Shown in pieces: positions 1 to 10,953 of a DNA stretch of 64,000 nt; the stretch's first letter is position 1; the number at the start of each line of letters is the position of its first letter. The stretch is from JAEUMY01 sp031394355 (lineage in GTDB: Bacteria > Pseudomonadota > Gammaproteobacteria > Burkholderiales > Usitatibacteraceae). The translations under genes were made by a program, and so were the position numbers. The notes under the pieces were generated by a model that searched no databases, was not told where the DNA came from, and saw only the letters and a program-made list of their open reading frames with translations. Where the stretch lies: positions 186,001-250,000 of the forward strand of contig JANNSU010000008.1 of assembly GCA_031394355.1 (NCBI GenBank). Direction: 5' to 3'.

Positions 1-1
1 G

Positions 2-538
2 CTGTCCGTTGACGTCCGCATACTGGCCGCGACCAATCGCGACTTGCGCGAGGAGGTCGCTGCCGGCCGATTCAGGCAGGATCTTTTCTACCGGCTCGAT
101 GTGCTGACGCTCCGCATTCCACCCTTGCGCGAGCGGCGCGAGGACATCGCCCCGCTGGCCAGGCACTTTCGCACCCAGCTTGCAGTCCAGCTTGGCCTTC
201 CGCTGGCGGAGTGGAGCCGCGAGGACTTGGATGTCATGCAGGCCTATGACTGGCCGGGCAATGCGAGAGAGCTGCGCAACTTTGTCGAGCGTTCATTCAT
301 CCTGGGTTACTTTCCCACCGACACCCTGAAACTTGCCGGTTTGCCGAAGCCGAACGCGCAGCTGTCGGGCGGACCGATCGAGACCATGGACGAGGTCGAG
401 AAGCGGCATATTCTGGCGGTGCTGGAAGCAGTGGGCGGCAACAAGTCCGAAGCGGCGCGGCGTCTGGGCCTGTCGCGCAAGACCTTGGAGCGGAAGTGCA
501 CCGAATGGGGTGTATCCGCCCGAAGCAGCCACACTTGA
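2..538 (+). CDS. Sigma-54-dependent response regulator, C-terminal part (cut by window start)
   Basis: This is the C-terminal 178 residues of an NtrC-family transcriptional activator whose start lies outside the window; the reading frame is open from base 2. The visible part begins in the AAA+ domain: VRILAATNRDL (sensor I region) followed by FRQDLFYRL and the arginine-rich RIPPLRER segment, which are typical of sigma-54 activators. The last 45 residues form a Fis-type helix-turn-helix (NKSEAARRLGLSRKTLERK). It ends 13 bases before a sensor kinase gene, so the two are very likely a two-component pair in one operon. The receiver domain, if present, is not visible, so the class (NtrC, DctD or FlrC type) cannot be settled. 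Confidence 0.93.
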   Translation: MSVDVRILAATNRDLREEVAAGRFRQDLFYRLDVLTLRIPPLRERREDIAPLARHFRTQLAVQLGLPLAEWSREDLDVMQAYDWPGNARELRNFVERSFILGYFPTDTLKLAGLPKPNAQLSGGPIETMDEVEKRHILAVLEAVGGNKSEAARRLGLSRKTLERKCTEWGVSARSSHT

Positions 539-551
539 GCGGGACTTTGGC

Positions 552-2609
<2,058 letters not shown>

Positions 2610-2660
2610 CACCGAAAGCACGTACCCCCTGTATGAACCCCCTGGCATGATCCTCCCTGC

Positions 2661-4517
2661 ATGAAGCCCATCAGTCTCCTGCAGCGCTTCCTGCGGCCAT
2701 CGTCCTGGCCGATCAACGGCAAGCTCGCTTTCGCGTTTCTGATCTCGGCGCTGATCCCGATCATCTTGACGGCCCACTTCGGGTTTCGTGACACGCTAGA
2801 CAATGTGCGCCAGAGTCGGCTGAAGGAGCTGCAGCAACTGGCTGCCACGACTGCGGGTCGCATCGACCTCTTGGTCAGCCACGCCAGCCGTTCGGTGAGA
2901 GCACTACAGCGCAACCAGGATATTCGCCAGCTGCTTCAGGGCAAGGCAGATGCGGCAACGTCGACTCGAACCTTGGCACAGTTGAAAGATCTACTGTCGA
3001 GCAATGAGGATGTGCAGGAAGTGCTGATCCTTGATGCGAAGGGGATGGTACTGCTGTCAAGCTCGTCATCGAGCACGAACAGGATGCTGGGCCCGATTCC
3101 CGTGCGCGCGGCTCAGGGAAACCCGCGCGGCGTGGTGGCGGGCATCACGGCGTTTGGGGATGAGGTGCCGACACTACTGGTTGCAACGCCGGTGCTCGGG
3201 GCGGATGGAGCGCCGCTGGGGCGGGTGGTACTGAAGCTCGTGCCGGGTGCGATTGACGCATTGCTGGCGGAAAGCACGCTGCGCGGGCGGGCCGTCCCGT
3301 TCGTGGTGGATGACCTGGGTGTGATCCTGCAGCATGCTGATGCGCAATGGCTTCACACCAGCCTGGGCGTACTCACCGATGCGGACAAGGCACGCGCACG
3401 CGATGAGCGACGCTACGGAGCCAATTCGGACAGTGCGAATATTCGCAGCCTCGGCGCGACCAGTCTTGCTGCGGTGCTGCGCGAGTCCGGTTCTGCGGGA
3501 CACCTGGAACATCCTGCGCTGTTCACGGGATCGGAGGAGGCCACGGGTTATGCACCGATACTCTCGCTGCCATGGATGGTGGGCGTGACGGAGTCGCGCA
3601 GCCGTTGGGAAGCGCCGCTGCGTGAGGTTTATCTGGGCGTCATCGTGAAGGTGTTCATGGTCGCCGCGCTGGCAGCACTGGCAGGCGTGCTCATCTTTGC
3701 GCGTGATCTGGTGCAGCCCATCCGCAGGCTGATTCGGTCGGCTCAGATGGTGAAGGCGGGCGACTATGCGGAAGCCCGCGTGAAGGCCATCAATGAAGAC
3801 GAGATCGGCGAGCTCATCAAGACCTTCAACACCATGATCGACTCCATCGAGAAGCGAGATCACGAGCGCGACCTGTTTGGCCGCATGGTGTCACCGGAAG
3901 TGCGCGAAAAGCTGCTCAGCGGCAAGCTCGTGTTGGGTGGGGAGAACCGCAAGGTGGCGGTGCTGTTCTCCGACATTCGCGACTTCACCACGCTTTGCGA
4001 GGGCATGCGTGCCGCGAAGGTGGTGGAAATGCTGAATGAATACATGACCGAGATGACGGCCGCCGTGAAACCCTGGAGCGGCTACGTCAACAACTTCATG
4101 GGGGACGCCATCATGGTCGTGTTTGGTGCGCCCTACGAACATCCCGACAGTGCATGGGGTGCGGTGCAGGCGGCCTTCGACATGCGCGTGCGGCTGGATG
4201 AGCTCAATCGCAGGCGGCTGGCACGCGGCGATGCGCCGATCGCACATGGCATCGGTATTGCCAGCGGCATCGTGGTGGCGGGACAGATGGGCTCGATCGA
4301 GCGATTCCAGTACACCGTCATCGGCGACGCGGTGAACGTCGCATCACGACTGGAGAGCATCACCAAGGAATATCCGGACAACCCGATTCTTGCCACCGCA
4401 GACATCGTGGCAGAAGTACGTTCGCAGACCGATGTGGTCATCGTGGAGCTTGACGAACGCCTGTTGAAAGGGCGCTCGCAGGCCACACGGCTTTATTCGC
4501 TGGCGCGCAAGGCCTGA
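2661..4517 (+). CDS. HAMP-linked class III adenylate/guanylate cyclase
   Basis: A 618-residue membrane receptor cyclase: an N-terminal helix (about 20-45), a Cache-like sensor region, a second helix near 325-350, HAMP to about 400, then a class III cyclase domain. The first metal aspartate is Asp438 in FSDIRDFTT and the second is in FMGDAIMVVFG. YTVIGDAVNVASRLE carries the transition-state Asn and Arg and the class IIIb Thr. The position that is normally Lys before F-x-GD (adenine contact) is Asn478 (VNNFMGD), so the substrate may be unusual or activity low. It lies 51 bases after the sensor kinase and overlaps the next, convergent gene by 25 bases at its 3' end. Residues near 260 (ANIR) are encoded by the repeated palindrome. 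Confidence 0.9.
   Translation: MKPISLLQRFLRPSSWPINGKLAFAFLISALIPIILTAHFGFRDTLDNVRQSRLKELQQLAATTAGRIDLLVSHASRSVRALQRNQDIRQLLQGKADAATSTRTLAQLKDLLSSNEDVQEVLILDAKGMVLLSSSSSSTNRMLGPIPVRAAQGNPRGVVAGITAFGDEVPTLLVATPVLGADGAPLGRVVLKLVPGAIDALLAESTLRGRAVPFVVDDLGVILQHADAQWLHTSLGVLTDADKARARDERRYGANSDSANIRSLGATSLAAVLRESGSAGHLEHPALFTGSEEATGYAPILSLPWMVGVTESRSRWEAPLREVYLGVIVKVFMVAALAALAGVLIFARDLVQPIRRLIRSAQMVKAGDYAEARVKAINEDEIGELIKTFNTMIDSIEKRDHERDLFGRMVSPEVREKLLSGKLVLGGENRKVAVLFSDIRDFTTLCEGMRAAKVVEMLNEYMTEMTAAVKPWSGYVNNFMGDAIMVVFGAPYEHPDSAWGAVQAAFDMRVRLDELNRRRLARGDAPIAHGIGIASGIVVAGQMGSIERFQYTVIGDAVNVASRLESITKEYPDNPILATADIVAEVRSQTDVVIVELDERLLKGRSQATRLYSLARKA
3435..3446. repeat. GCGAATATTCGC palindrome copy 1 (in cyclase gene)
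   Basis: Exact 12-bp palindrome, flanked by T and A, so a full 14-mer TGCGAATATTCGCA. It is read as Ala-Asn-Ile-Arg in the cyclase. Confidence 0.95.
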
Positions 4518-5425
4518 ATCGGCGATGCCGGGCTGCTCGTGCCGGCCGACGTCTCTCGGATGAAATCGGCAATGGCAGGCAGCTCGGGCTTTCCCTGCCT
4601 GAAGATCGCTGCCAGATTCACCACGATTTCGCGGTGCCCCAGATCTGGATAGCGAACGTGTTTGACCTTGCCACCGCGCTCCCGAATACGGGTCGCAAAG
4701 TTGGCGCTGTTGTGTGGGCCGACGATGGTGTCGGTATCACCATGCAGCAGCAAGGCAGGCGGCTCCTTGCCGGTGACGAAATTGATCGGCTGTGAACGCG
4801 GCCGTTCAGGTTCGGGTCCGAAGATCACCTTGAGCCGTTCACTCTTCAGTGGCAGGAAGTCATACGGGCCGGCGAGACCGATGAAGCCTGCGATGTCCTG
4901 CGGTGATGCGCCTGCCCGACCCAGAAACTGGGGGTCGTAGGTCAGCATCGCTGCAATGTGCGCGCCGGCGGAATGGCCCATTGCGAATATTCGCGTGCGG
5001 TCGCCACCGTATTTCTCGATGTTGTCGCGGGTCCAGCGCATGGCCAGCGCAGCGTCATCAAGGAAATCAGGAAACTTCACTTCCGGATAGATGCGGTAAT
5101 CAGGCAGAACCGCGATCCATCCCTGTGAGGTAAGCGCCTCGGCGACGAAAAGATATTCCGACTTGCTCCCGGAGTCCCAGGAGCCGCCGTAGAAAAACAG
5201 CACCACCGGCCGCTTGGTGGCGGGCGAGCCGGATGTCGGCACGTAGATATCCAGCTTGCGACGCGCCAGATCACCGGCCGTACCGGCATAGGCGATGTCA
5301 GCTGTCTTCAGAAAGCCGTCGCGTGGCACGAGCGCATTGAATGTCTCCAGCACCGAGCAGGCTGGGAGCAGGCAGCCGATGGCGATGAGTGCGCAAAGTC
5401 GGGGCAGGGCAATGGATGGATGCAT
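4493..5425 (-). CDS. Alpha/beta-hydrolase lipoprotein (BD-FAE/carboxylesterase-like)
   Basis: A 310-residue probable esterase or lipase anchored as a lipoprotein: the N-terminal hydrophobic segment ends in the lipobox LPAC at residue 23. The fold markers are an oxyanion-hole region FFYGGSW, the nucleophile elbow GHSAGAH, an acid in HGDTDT and a histidine in LGHRE, as in the BD-FAE/kynurenine-formamidase-like branch of the superfamily. The bases coding for RIFA just before GHSAG are the repeated palindrome. The gene is convergent with the cyclase upstream of it in the window, and the 3' ends overlap by 25 bases. The substrate cannot be told from the sequence. Confidence 0.88.
   Translation of the reverse strand: MHPSIALPRLCALIAIGCLLPACSVLETFNALVPRDGFLKTADIAYAGTAGDLARRKLDIYVPTSGSPATKRPVVLFFYGGSWDSGSKSEYLFVAEALTSQGWIAVLPDYRIYPEVKFPDFLDDAALAMRWTRDNIEKYGGDRTRIFAMGHSAGAHIAAMLTYDPQFLGRAGASPQDIAGFIGLAGPYDFLPLKSERLKVIFGPEPERPRSQPINFVTGKEPPALLLHGDTDTIVGPHNSANFATRIRERGGKVKHVRYPDLGHREIVVNLAAIFRQGKPELPAIADFIRETSAGTSSPASPIQALRASE
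4983..4994. repeat. GCGAATATTCGC palindrome copy 2 (in hydrolase gene)
   Basis: Exact 12-mer, flanks T and G. On the coding (minus) strand it is read R-I-F-A immediately before the catalytic GHSAG; the wobble flank is A as the 14-mer requires. Confidence 0.95.
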
Positions 5426-5584
5426 GGCGGATGGTGTGTCTGGAAAGAAGGTGAATGCAGGGTCAGGGGAATCGTATCAAAGCTTTGCAGGTTTTCGTGT
5501 TGCGCAGTCTATGCGAAGGCGGCGGTGAAATGACTGGTTACGGTTTGGTGAAGAGACGACACAACGCAGTTACGCAATCCGGCG

Positions 5585-6733
5585 ATGCTCGGATGCATGC
5601 AGAACTTCCCTTCAGACTCGATCATCAGACGTGCGAACCCCGCGGAGGCCGGGCCGGTCGCAACCACCACGCCGTCCCGCCACGCGAGTATCCGGGTCAG
5701 CGTCATCATCCCCGCCTTCAACGCCGCGGCCTGCATCGAACGCTGCCTGAAAAGTGTCATCGCGCAAGCCTTCGAGAGTGTGGAAATCATCGTGATTGAC
5801 GATGGCTCGACAGATGCCACTGCCAAGGTGGTGGCTTCCGTGGCGCGGCAGCATCCTGCTGCGAATATTCGCCTGCACAGCCAACCCAATCAGGGCGTAT
5901 CCGTTGCCCGCAACAACGGTCTGGCGCTTGCCTGTGGACGATACATTCTCTTTGCGGATGCGGACGATCATCTTGCTCATGCGGCACTGTCCAAGCTGTG
6001 GAGCCGGGCAGAGGCCGACGGGCTGGACGTTCTCCTTTGCAATGCGTGGTGGCATGGCTTGTCAGCCAAAGCGCCGACGGCCATGATGCGGGGCTTTGCT
6101 GATTGGACCGGTACCGGGCCAACCTGGCTGGTCGAACGCGTGGCTGATCGGCAACTCAAGCACTACGTCTGGTGCCAGTTTGTGAGACGCGACTGGCTTT
6201 TGAAGACAGGTGTGCGATTCATAGTCGGCATTACGCATCAGGATATTGTCTGGACGAACGAGATCCTGTGGCGCGCAAAGCGGGTGGGGTTCAGCAATCA
6301 CGCCGGGTATCACCATCATCAGCGCGCGGGATCATTGTCACAGCCACGCGACAGTCGCTCGCGCTTGCGCGCAGCCAGCCATTACCTGCGCGTTGCACGC
6401 GAGCTGGACAACCTGGCCTCGCGGACGAGCGATGCAGCGCTGCAGCGCGCATTCGCATGGCAAGCCACGGAAGAAGGTATCGCCGTGCTGCAGATCGCGC
6501 GGCATCTGACGGGTGCGCACCGCGAACAGCTTTTTGCCACGCTGGCGGTACATCGGCACCTGCCGTTGCTGTGGCGCAATGCACTGACAATCCGTCATCG
6601 CTATCGGGTATTGAAACGATCTGCGCGATTCATCGGCTGGTGGACAGTTCGCTCGCTCTTGGAGTCCTTGCGCGGTCGGGACACCGTGGTTGCGAGTCAT
6701 GCCGCGCCCAATAGTCAGTTCGGAGCCGACTGA
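5585..6733 (+). CDS. Family 2 glycosyltransferase
   Basis: A 382-residue GT-A glycosyltransferase. The nucleotide-sugar binding start of the domain is VSVIIPAFNAAACIERCL near residue 37, followed by IIVIDDGSTD and the metal-binding DxD in LFADADDH. The C-terminal third has no clear second domain and no membrane segment, which suggests a cytoplasmic enzyme acting on a lipid-linked or core sugar. ATG at 5585 is used, but ATG at 5597 is equally possible because neither has a strong ribosome binding site. It stands alone between divergently and convergently oriented neighbours, so its pathway is not indicated by context. The palindrome at 5861 encodes ANIR. Confidence 0.88.
   Translation: MLGCMQNFPSDSIIRRANPAEAGPVATTTPSRHASIRVSVIIPAFNAAACIERCLKSVIAQAFESVEIIVIDDGSTDATAKVVASVARQHPAANIRLHSQPNQGVSVARNNGLALACGRYILFADADDHLAHAALSKLWSRAEADGLDVLLCNAWWHGLSAKAPTAMMRGFADWTGTGPTWLVERVADRQLKHYVWCQFVRRDWLLKTGVRFIVGITHQDIVWTNEILWRAKRVGFSNHAGYHHHQRAGSLSQPRDSRSRLRAASHYLRVARELDNLASRTSDAALQRAFAWQATEEGIAVLQIARHLTGAHREQLFATLAVHRHLPLLWRNALTIRHRYRVLKRSARFIGWWTVRSLLESLRGRDTVVASHAAPNSQFGAD
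5861..5872. repeat. GCGAATATTCGC palindrome copy 3 (in glycosyltransferase gene)
   Basis: Exact 12-mer, flanks T and C, read Ala-Asn-Ile-Arg; the following C is the first base of a Leu codon. Confidence 0.95.
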
Positions 6734-6840
6734 TTGGGCCAACTGAACGGCAGCGCCTCCGGGCAGCCTTCAGACGCCAGCGGATACTCCTGGCATCCCC
6801 GGGGGCGGAAAGTGTGGCCGTCCCCGACCTCGACCGGCTG

Positions 6841-8355
6841 CTACCAGGTGTAGCGAACGGTATACCGCACCACGCCTTCCGCGCCCTTGGCGAGCTTCAG
6901 TGGGAAGTGGATGGTGCGTGAGTCGAACTTTTCGAATTCCTGGCTGCGTTTGATGATCGACCAATTGCTCCAGCGATACAGATTTTCTTTCACGATGACC
7001 GTGGTGGATACTTCCTTGCGGTTGCGGATCTTGACCTCGATGTCCTCCTCGATCCACTTGGCGTTGCTGTCCACGCGGAAGTCGACCTGACGGCGCTCGC
7101 CCACCACGTCAAAGGCGCTTCCCAGCTTGATCTGGATGGTTTCATCTCGTGGCGTGTGGTCAATGAGATCCTCGCCGATGAACTCCAGCGATTGATCGGC
7201 ATCATCCAGCTTGGCCACGCGCACCTTGCCGGCAGGCAAGGGAACACCCAGCTGATTGTCCTTCGTGTTCTTGAAGCGCAGGTACACATCCACTTTCTTG
7301 TTGGACTGGTTGCCAAAATTGCGATCCACCATCGGGCTGCCGTAGTAGCCGAGGTACTGACCAGCCTGCCCGTAGTAGACGAGGTTCTTCTCGCACTTGG
7401 CCCCCGATGCGGCAGGGAATAGCTCGATCTGCTGCATCGAATTGTTGCGAATATTCGCAGGGCGACCCAGCGTGTAGAGGTGATACTCGAAGAACGCCTT
7501 CTCGGCGAAGCCTGACTCCTCCTTCATCGCGCGTGCGGCCATCGCGACTGGCGCAGGTGCGTACTGTGCCTTCGGTTGTGCGCGCTGCACATCGCCTGCG
7601 ACCAGCTTCAGCTTGGCGTTGTCATAGGACGCGCCAGATTGGTTCACGATGGTGACCCACGCGCCCACGTCCAGCTTGCAGGATTGGCCATCCCTGCCTT
7701 CGTTCAGCGTGAGGTTGTAGTCCGCCCACCAGGTGATCCCGCTGGTCTGGTAGCCATATCGGGCCTTGTTGGGCCCGTCCTTGTCGGCGGCCACATTCCA
7801 CACCAGCGTCGGTTTGCTGATGAGGCCCCCAGGGAGCTCGGGCAGTTTCACCTGACTGTAGCCGTTGACCACGCGAACGCTGCCGTCCGCGCCCTTGAGT
7901 ACCAGGCCACCTTGCGTGCCAACCAGCGTGCCGGTAAGGTCTTCCATCTTGTTGGCCTGGAATTGCACGACGCCGATTTCACGGTCAAGGTACTTTTGCA
8001 GCAATTTGTTGGTGTTGACCAGGTCGAATTCAAAGCTCTGATCCAGAACACGCGTGCCTTTGGGATCTGTCAGGGATTCGAACGATACGGTGGTGGGATC
8101 GATGTTGGCAGCGACGTCAGACAGCCGAATCACATTGCGGCCACGATTGAAGGTGAAGTCGCGAGACTGGCGCACGAGTGCGTAGCCCGGCACACTCTGG
8201 CCTTCACCGCCGCTCTTGAAAGTATGCGGGGAGAGGGTTCCCGGTTGGGCGCTGGAGTAGATGGTGATGGCCGTTTCCGACGACACTGCAGGCTGGGAGA
8301 GGGCGGGCACGGCGAACACGACGCTGATCAGTGCGGTGAGAGGGCGAAGGTTCAT
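6841..8355 (-). CDS. Exported DUF4139 domain protein
   Basis: A 504-residue protein with a cleavable signal peptide (MNLRPLTALISVVFAVPALSQ) and a DUF4139-type beta-rich region; the segments WWADYNLTL, VDVYLRFKN and the terminal RYTVRYTW resemble that family, whose biochemical role is unknown. The protein probably functions in the periplasm or at the outer membrane. It is transcribed alone and diverges from the small membrane protein gene at 8464. The 3' end converges on the glycosyltransferase gene, with 107 bases between them that contain no obvious terminator. The palindrome at 7447 encodes ANIR near residue 300. Confidence 0.85.
   Translation of the reverse strand: MNLRPLTALISVVFAVPALSQPAVSSETAITIYSSAQPGTLSPHTFKSGGEGQSVPGYALVRQSRDFTFNRGRNVIRLSDVAANIDPTTVSFESLTDPKGTRVLDQSFEFDLVNTNKLLQKYLDREIGVVQFQANKMEDLTGTLVGTQGGLVLKGADGSVRVVNGYSQVKLPELPGGLISKPTLVWNVAADKDGPNKARYGYQTSGITWWADYNLTLNEGRDGQSCKLDVGAWVTIVNQSGASYDNAKLKLVAGDVQRAQPKAQYAPAPVAMAARAMKEESGFAEKAFFEYHLYTLGRPANIRNNSMQQIELFPAASGAKCEKNLVYYGQAGQYLGYYGSPMVDRNFGNQSNKKVDVYLRFKNTKDNQLGVPLPAGKVRVAKLDDADQSLEFIGEDLIDHTPRDETIQIKLGSAFDVVGERRQVDFRVDSNAKWIEEDIEVKIRNRKEVSTTVIVKENLYRWSNWSIIKRSQEFEKFDSRTIHFPLKLAKGAEGVVRYTVRYTW
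7447..7458. repeat. GCGAATATTCGC palindrome copy 4 (in DUF4139 gene)
   Basis: Exact 12-mer, flanks T and A (full 14-mer), read ANIR on the minus strand. Confidence 0.95.
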
Positions 8356-8463
8356 GGTTGATCCTTGGATTGCAGATGGATTGAGGGATGAGGCGTCAGG
8401 CCCTATCCAACGGCTGGCGTTCCCAAAAGGGTTTGCAGTAGACCAAACCGATCAGGAGAATGC

Positions 8464-8646
8464 ATGATCAAGTTGTGCGGTCTGGCTTTTCTTGTTCATG
8501 CCGCGCTCAGTGCCTGGTTGGGCGCAGTGTACGGCAAGGCGCTGGGCCTGCGGCAAACCGTCCGCCGCGAGGAGCAGCCGGGAGTATTCTGGACGCTCAT
8601 CGCGATGGACCTCGTCATAGCCGGTGCCTGCTTTGTGTTTGGATGA
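8464..8646 (+). CDS. Small two-helix membrane protein
   Basis: A 60-residue protein with two hydrophobic segments (about 3-25 and 42-59) separated by a charged loop (RQTVRREEQPG). AGGAG about eight bases upstream of the ATG supports translation. No family is recognised. Its last codons and the stop lie in the first copy of a 17-bp tandem repeat (8635-8685). It precedes the MoxR ATPase gene in the same direction and may be cotranscribed with it. Confidence 0.6.
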   Translation: MIKLCGLAFLVHAALSAWLGAVYGKALGLRQTVRREEQPGVFWTLIAMDLVIAGACFVFG

Positions 8647-8685
8647 GACCTGTGTTTGGATGAGACCCGTGTTTGGATGAGACCT
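8635..8685 (+). repeat. 17-bp tandem repeat, three copies, spanning a stop codon
   Basis: Three copies of GTGTTTGGATGAGACCY in direct succession (8635-8651, 8652-8668, 8669-8685). The first copy encodes the last residues and TGA of the small membrane protein; the other two extend into the leader of the MoxR gene. Confidence 0.92.
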
Positions 8686-8739
8686 TATCCATTTGGGCAA
8701 GGCAGCTATACTTTTTTCTGACAACTCCACTTATTGACC

Positions 8740-9579
8740 ATGAAATTCACCGGCACCTCTTCCTACGTCGCCACCGACGACCTCATGCTGGCCGTCAATG
8801 CGGCCATCACCTTGCAACGTCCCCTGCTCATCAAGGGCGAGCCGGGCACGGGCAAAACATTGCTGGCCGAGCAGGTGGCTGAGTCACTCGGGCTGGAGCT
8901 ATTCGAGTGGCACATCAAAAGCACGACCAAGGCCCAGCACGGTCTGTACGAATACGACGCCGTATCGCGTCTGCGTGATTCGCAGCTGGGTGACGAGCGC
9001 GTGCATGACATTCGCAACTACATCGTTCGCGGCAAGCTCTGGGATGCCTTTGCCTCCGAGAAGCCCTGTGTGCTGCTCATCGACGAGATCGACAAGGCTG
9101 ACATCGAATTTCCCAACGATCTGCTGCGCGAGCTGGACCGCATGGAGTTCTATGTCTACGAGACTCGCGAGACGATCAAGGCCATTCACCGGCCCATCAT
9201 TTTCATCACCAGCAACAACGAGAAGGAGCTGCCGGATGCGTTCCTGCGCCGCTGCTTCTTCCACTACATCCGGTTCCCGGATACGGACACGATGCAACGC
9301 ATCGTCGACGTGCACTTTCCGGGGCTGAAAAAGCAGTTGCTGCGCGATGCGCTGGAAGTGTTCTTCGATATCCGCAACATGCCAGGGCTCAAGAAGAAGC
9401 CTTCAACGTCAGAGCTGCTGGACTGGATCAAGCTGCTGGTGGCCGAAGACATTTCACCCGAGGCGCTGAAGTCTGGTGACGCCAACAAGATGATTCCCCC
9501 GCTGCACGGTGCGCTCATCAAGAATGAGCAGGATGTGCATTTGTTCGAGCGGCTGGTGTTTTTGTCGAAGCGGCGATGA
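8740..9579 (+). CDS. MoxR-family AAA+ ATPase
   Basis: A 279-residue AAA+ ATPase of the MoxR group. Walker A is GEPGTGKT near residue 35, Walker B is VLLIDEIDKAD near 115, and FITSNNEKELPDAFLRRC holds sensor 1 and the arginine finger region. These ATPases act as chaperones that mature or assemble metal-containing or multi-subunit complexes, usually together with a VWA-domain protein, and such a gene follows directly (9675). ATG at 8740 was preferred over an in-frame TTG six bases earlier. The client of the pair is not indicated by the neighbours. Confidence 0.92.
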   Translation: MKFTGTSSYVATDDLMLAVNAAITLQRPLLIKGEPGTGKTLLAEQVAESLGLELFEWHIKSTTKAQHGLYEYDAVSRLRDSQLGDERVHDIRNYIVRGKLWDAFASEKPCVLLIDEIDKADIEFPNDLLRELDRMEFYVYETRETIKAIHRPIIFITSNNEKELPDAFLRRCFFHYIRFPDTDTMQRIVDVHFPGLKKQLLRDALEVFFDIRNMPGLKKKPSTSELLDWIKLLVAEDISPEALKSGDANKMIPPLHGALIKNEQDVHLFERLVFLSKRR

Positions 9580-9622
9580 TTTCCGAGGTTGAGTGTTGGG
9601 CGTTCAGCGTTGAGCGTGAAGT

Positions 9623-9634
9623 GCGAATATTCGC
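9623..9634. repeat. GCGAATATTCGC palindrome copy 5 (intergenic)
   Basis: Exact 12-mer within a full 14-mer, in the 95-bp spacer between the MoxR and VWA genes. The spacer also has low-complexity runs (GTTGAGCGTT-like before it, CCCCGAACCCCGA-like after it). Confidence 0.95.
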
Positions 9635-9674
9635 AAGGACATGAATTCCCGCTTAACCCCGAACCCCGATCCCC

Positions 9675-10850
9675 GTGTTGATACCTTTCTTCCTCACCGT
9701 GAAACAAGCCGGCGTCCCCGTGTCGGTGAAGGAATACCTCACGCTCTGTGAGGCGCTGCAGGCGGGCCTGGCCCACGGCAGCGTGGACGAGTTCTACTAT
9801 CTGGCCCGCACAACGCTGGTGAAGGACGAAGCGCATTTTGACAAGTTTGATCGCGCCTTCGGCAGTTACTTCAAGGACATGGAGTCGCTGGATGAGGCGT
9901 TGGCTGCAGTCATTCCCGAAGAGTGGCTGAAGAAGCTGGCTGATCGCGTCTTCAGCGAGGAGGAGAAGGCGCTGGTCGAATCGCTGGGCGGCTGGGAAAA
10001 GCTCATGGAGACCTTGAAACAGCGCATGGAAGAACAGAAGGGTAGGCACCAGGGCGGCAGCAAATGGATTGGCACCAACGGCACCTCACCGTTCGGTGCA
10101 TATGGCTATAACCCGGAAGGCATCCGCATGGGTCAGGCGGAATCGCGCAATCGTCGTGCGGTGAAGGTGTGGGACCAGCGCGAGTTCCGCAACTATGATG
10201 GCGACGCCGAGCTGGGCATTCGCAACCTGCAACTGGCGTTGCGGCGGTTGCGAAAGTTCGCCCGCACGGGCGCGGCGGAAGAGCTGGACATGGAGGGCAC
10301 GGTACGGGCCACCGCCGACAACGCGGGCTGGCTGGATCTGAAGCTCGTGCCGGAACGGCACAACACCATCAAGGTGCTCTTGTTCCTGGATGTGGGCGGA
10401 TCGATGGACGACCACGTGATGCAGGTGGAGCAGCTGTTCACGGCGGCCAAAACCGAGTTCAAGCACCTTGAGCACTTCTACTTCCACAACTGCCTGTATG
10501 AAAAGGTCTGGCGTGACGCGAAGCTGCGCTACAACGAATTCCAGTCGACCTGGGACGTCCTGCACAAGTATGGCAACGACTACAAGCTGGTGATCGTGGG
10601 CGATGCAGCCATGAGCCCGTATGAAATCCTGCAGCCTGGTGGCAGTGTGGAACACCACAATGAGGAGGCGGGTATTGTCTGGCTGCAGCGCATGCTGAAT
10701 GTGTATCGCAATGCCGTCTGGATCAATCCTTCGCCGTTGGAACACTGGCAATGGACGCAATCGACCAAGATGCTGAAAGAAATCATGGACGACCGCATGT
10801 ATCCGCTGACTGTGCAGGGTCTGGAGGATGCAATGCGGGAACTGACCTGA
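9675..10850 (+). CDS. VWA-domain protein, CoxE-like partner of MoxR
   Basis: A 391-residue cytoplasmic protein with a C-terminal von Willebrand factor A domain. The MIDAS-like motif is LFLDVGGSMDDH near residue 240; compared with the canonical DxSxS the first serine is glycine, a form I associate with the CoxE group. It starts MLIPFFLTVKQAGVPVSV, as expected for the family. The start is GTG at 9675 with no Shine-Dalgarno sequence in the C-rich leader. Together with the MoxR ATPase it should form a complex-maturation pair; its target is unknown. Confidence 0.88.
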   Translation: MLIPFFLTVKQAGVPVSVKEYLTLCEALQAGLAHGSVDEFYYLARTTLVKDEAHFDKFDRAFGSYFKDMESLDEALAAVIPEEWLKKLADRVFSEEEKALVESLGGWEKLMETLKQRMEEQKGRHQGGSKWIGTNGTSPFGAYGYNPEGIRMGQAESRNRRAVKVWDQREFRNYDGDAELGIRNLQLALRRLRKFARTGAAEELDMEGTVRATADNAGWLDLKLVPERHNTIKVLLFLDVGGSMDDHVMQVEQLFTAAKTEFKHLEHFYFHNCLYEKVWRDAKLRYNEFQSTWDVLHKYGNDYKLVIVGDAAMSPYEILQPGGSVEHHNEEAGIVWLQRMLNVYRNAVWINPSPLEHWQWTQSTKMLKEIMDDRMYPLTVQGLEDAMRELT

Positions 10851-10867
10851 CAGTCCGTGGGCTACAT

Positions 10868-10879
10868 GCGAATATTCGC
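10868..10879. repeat. GCGAATATTCGC palindrome copy 6 (intergenic)
   Basis: Exact 12-mer within a full 14-mer, in the spacer before the response regulator gene and followed by CATCACC-type repeats. Confidence 0.95.
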
Positions 10880-10885
10880 AAGTAA

Positions 10886-10951
10886 CATCCATCACCCAAT
10901 ACCTGTCACCCATCACCTGTCATCCATCACCCATCACCCATCACCCACACA
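10886..10951 (+). repeat. Low-complexity CATCACC repeats in leader
   Basis: About eight imperfect direct copies of a CATCACC/CATCACCCAT-like unit fill the leader up to the ATG of the response regulator. No Shine-Dalgarno sequence is present in it. Confidence 0.8.
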
Positions 10952-10953
10952 CC

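Noticed and set aside
7576..8361. A 261-codon open frame on the plus strand opposite the DUF4139 gene.
   Set aside because: It has no recognisable domain or start signal and mirrors the codon structure of a well-supported gene on the other strand.
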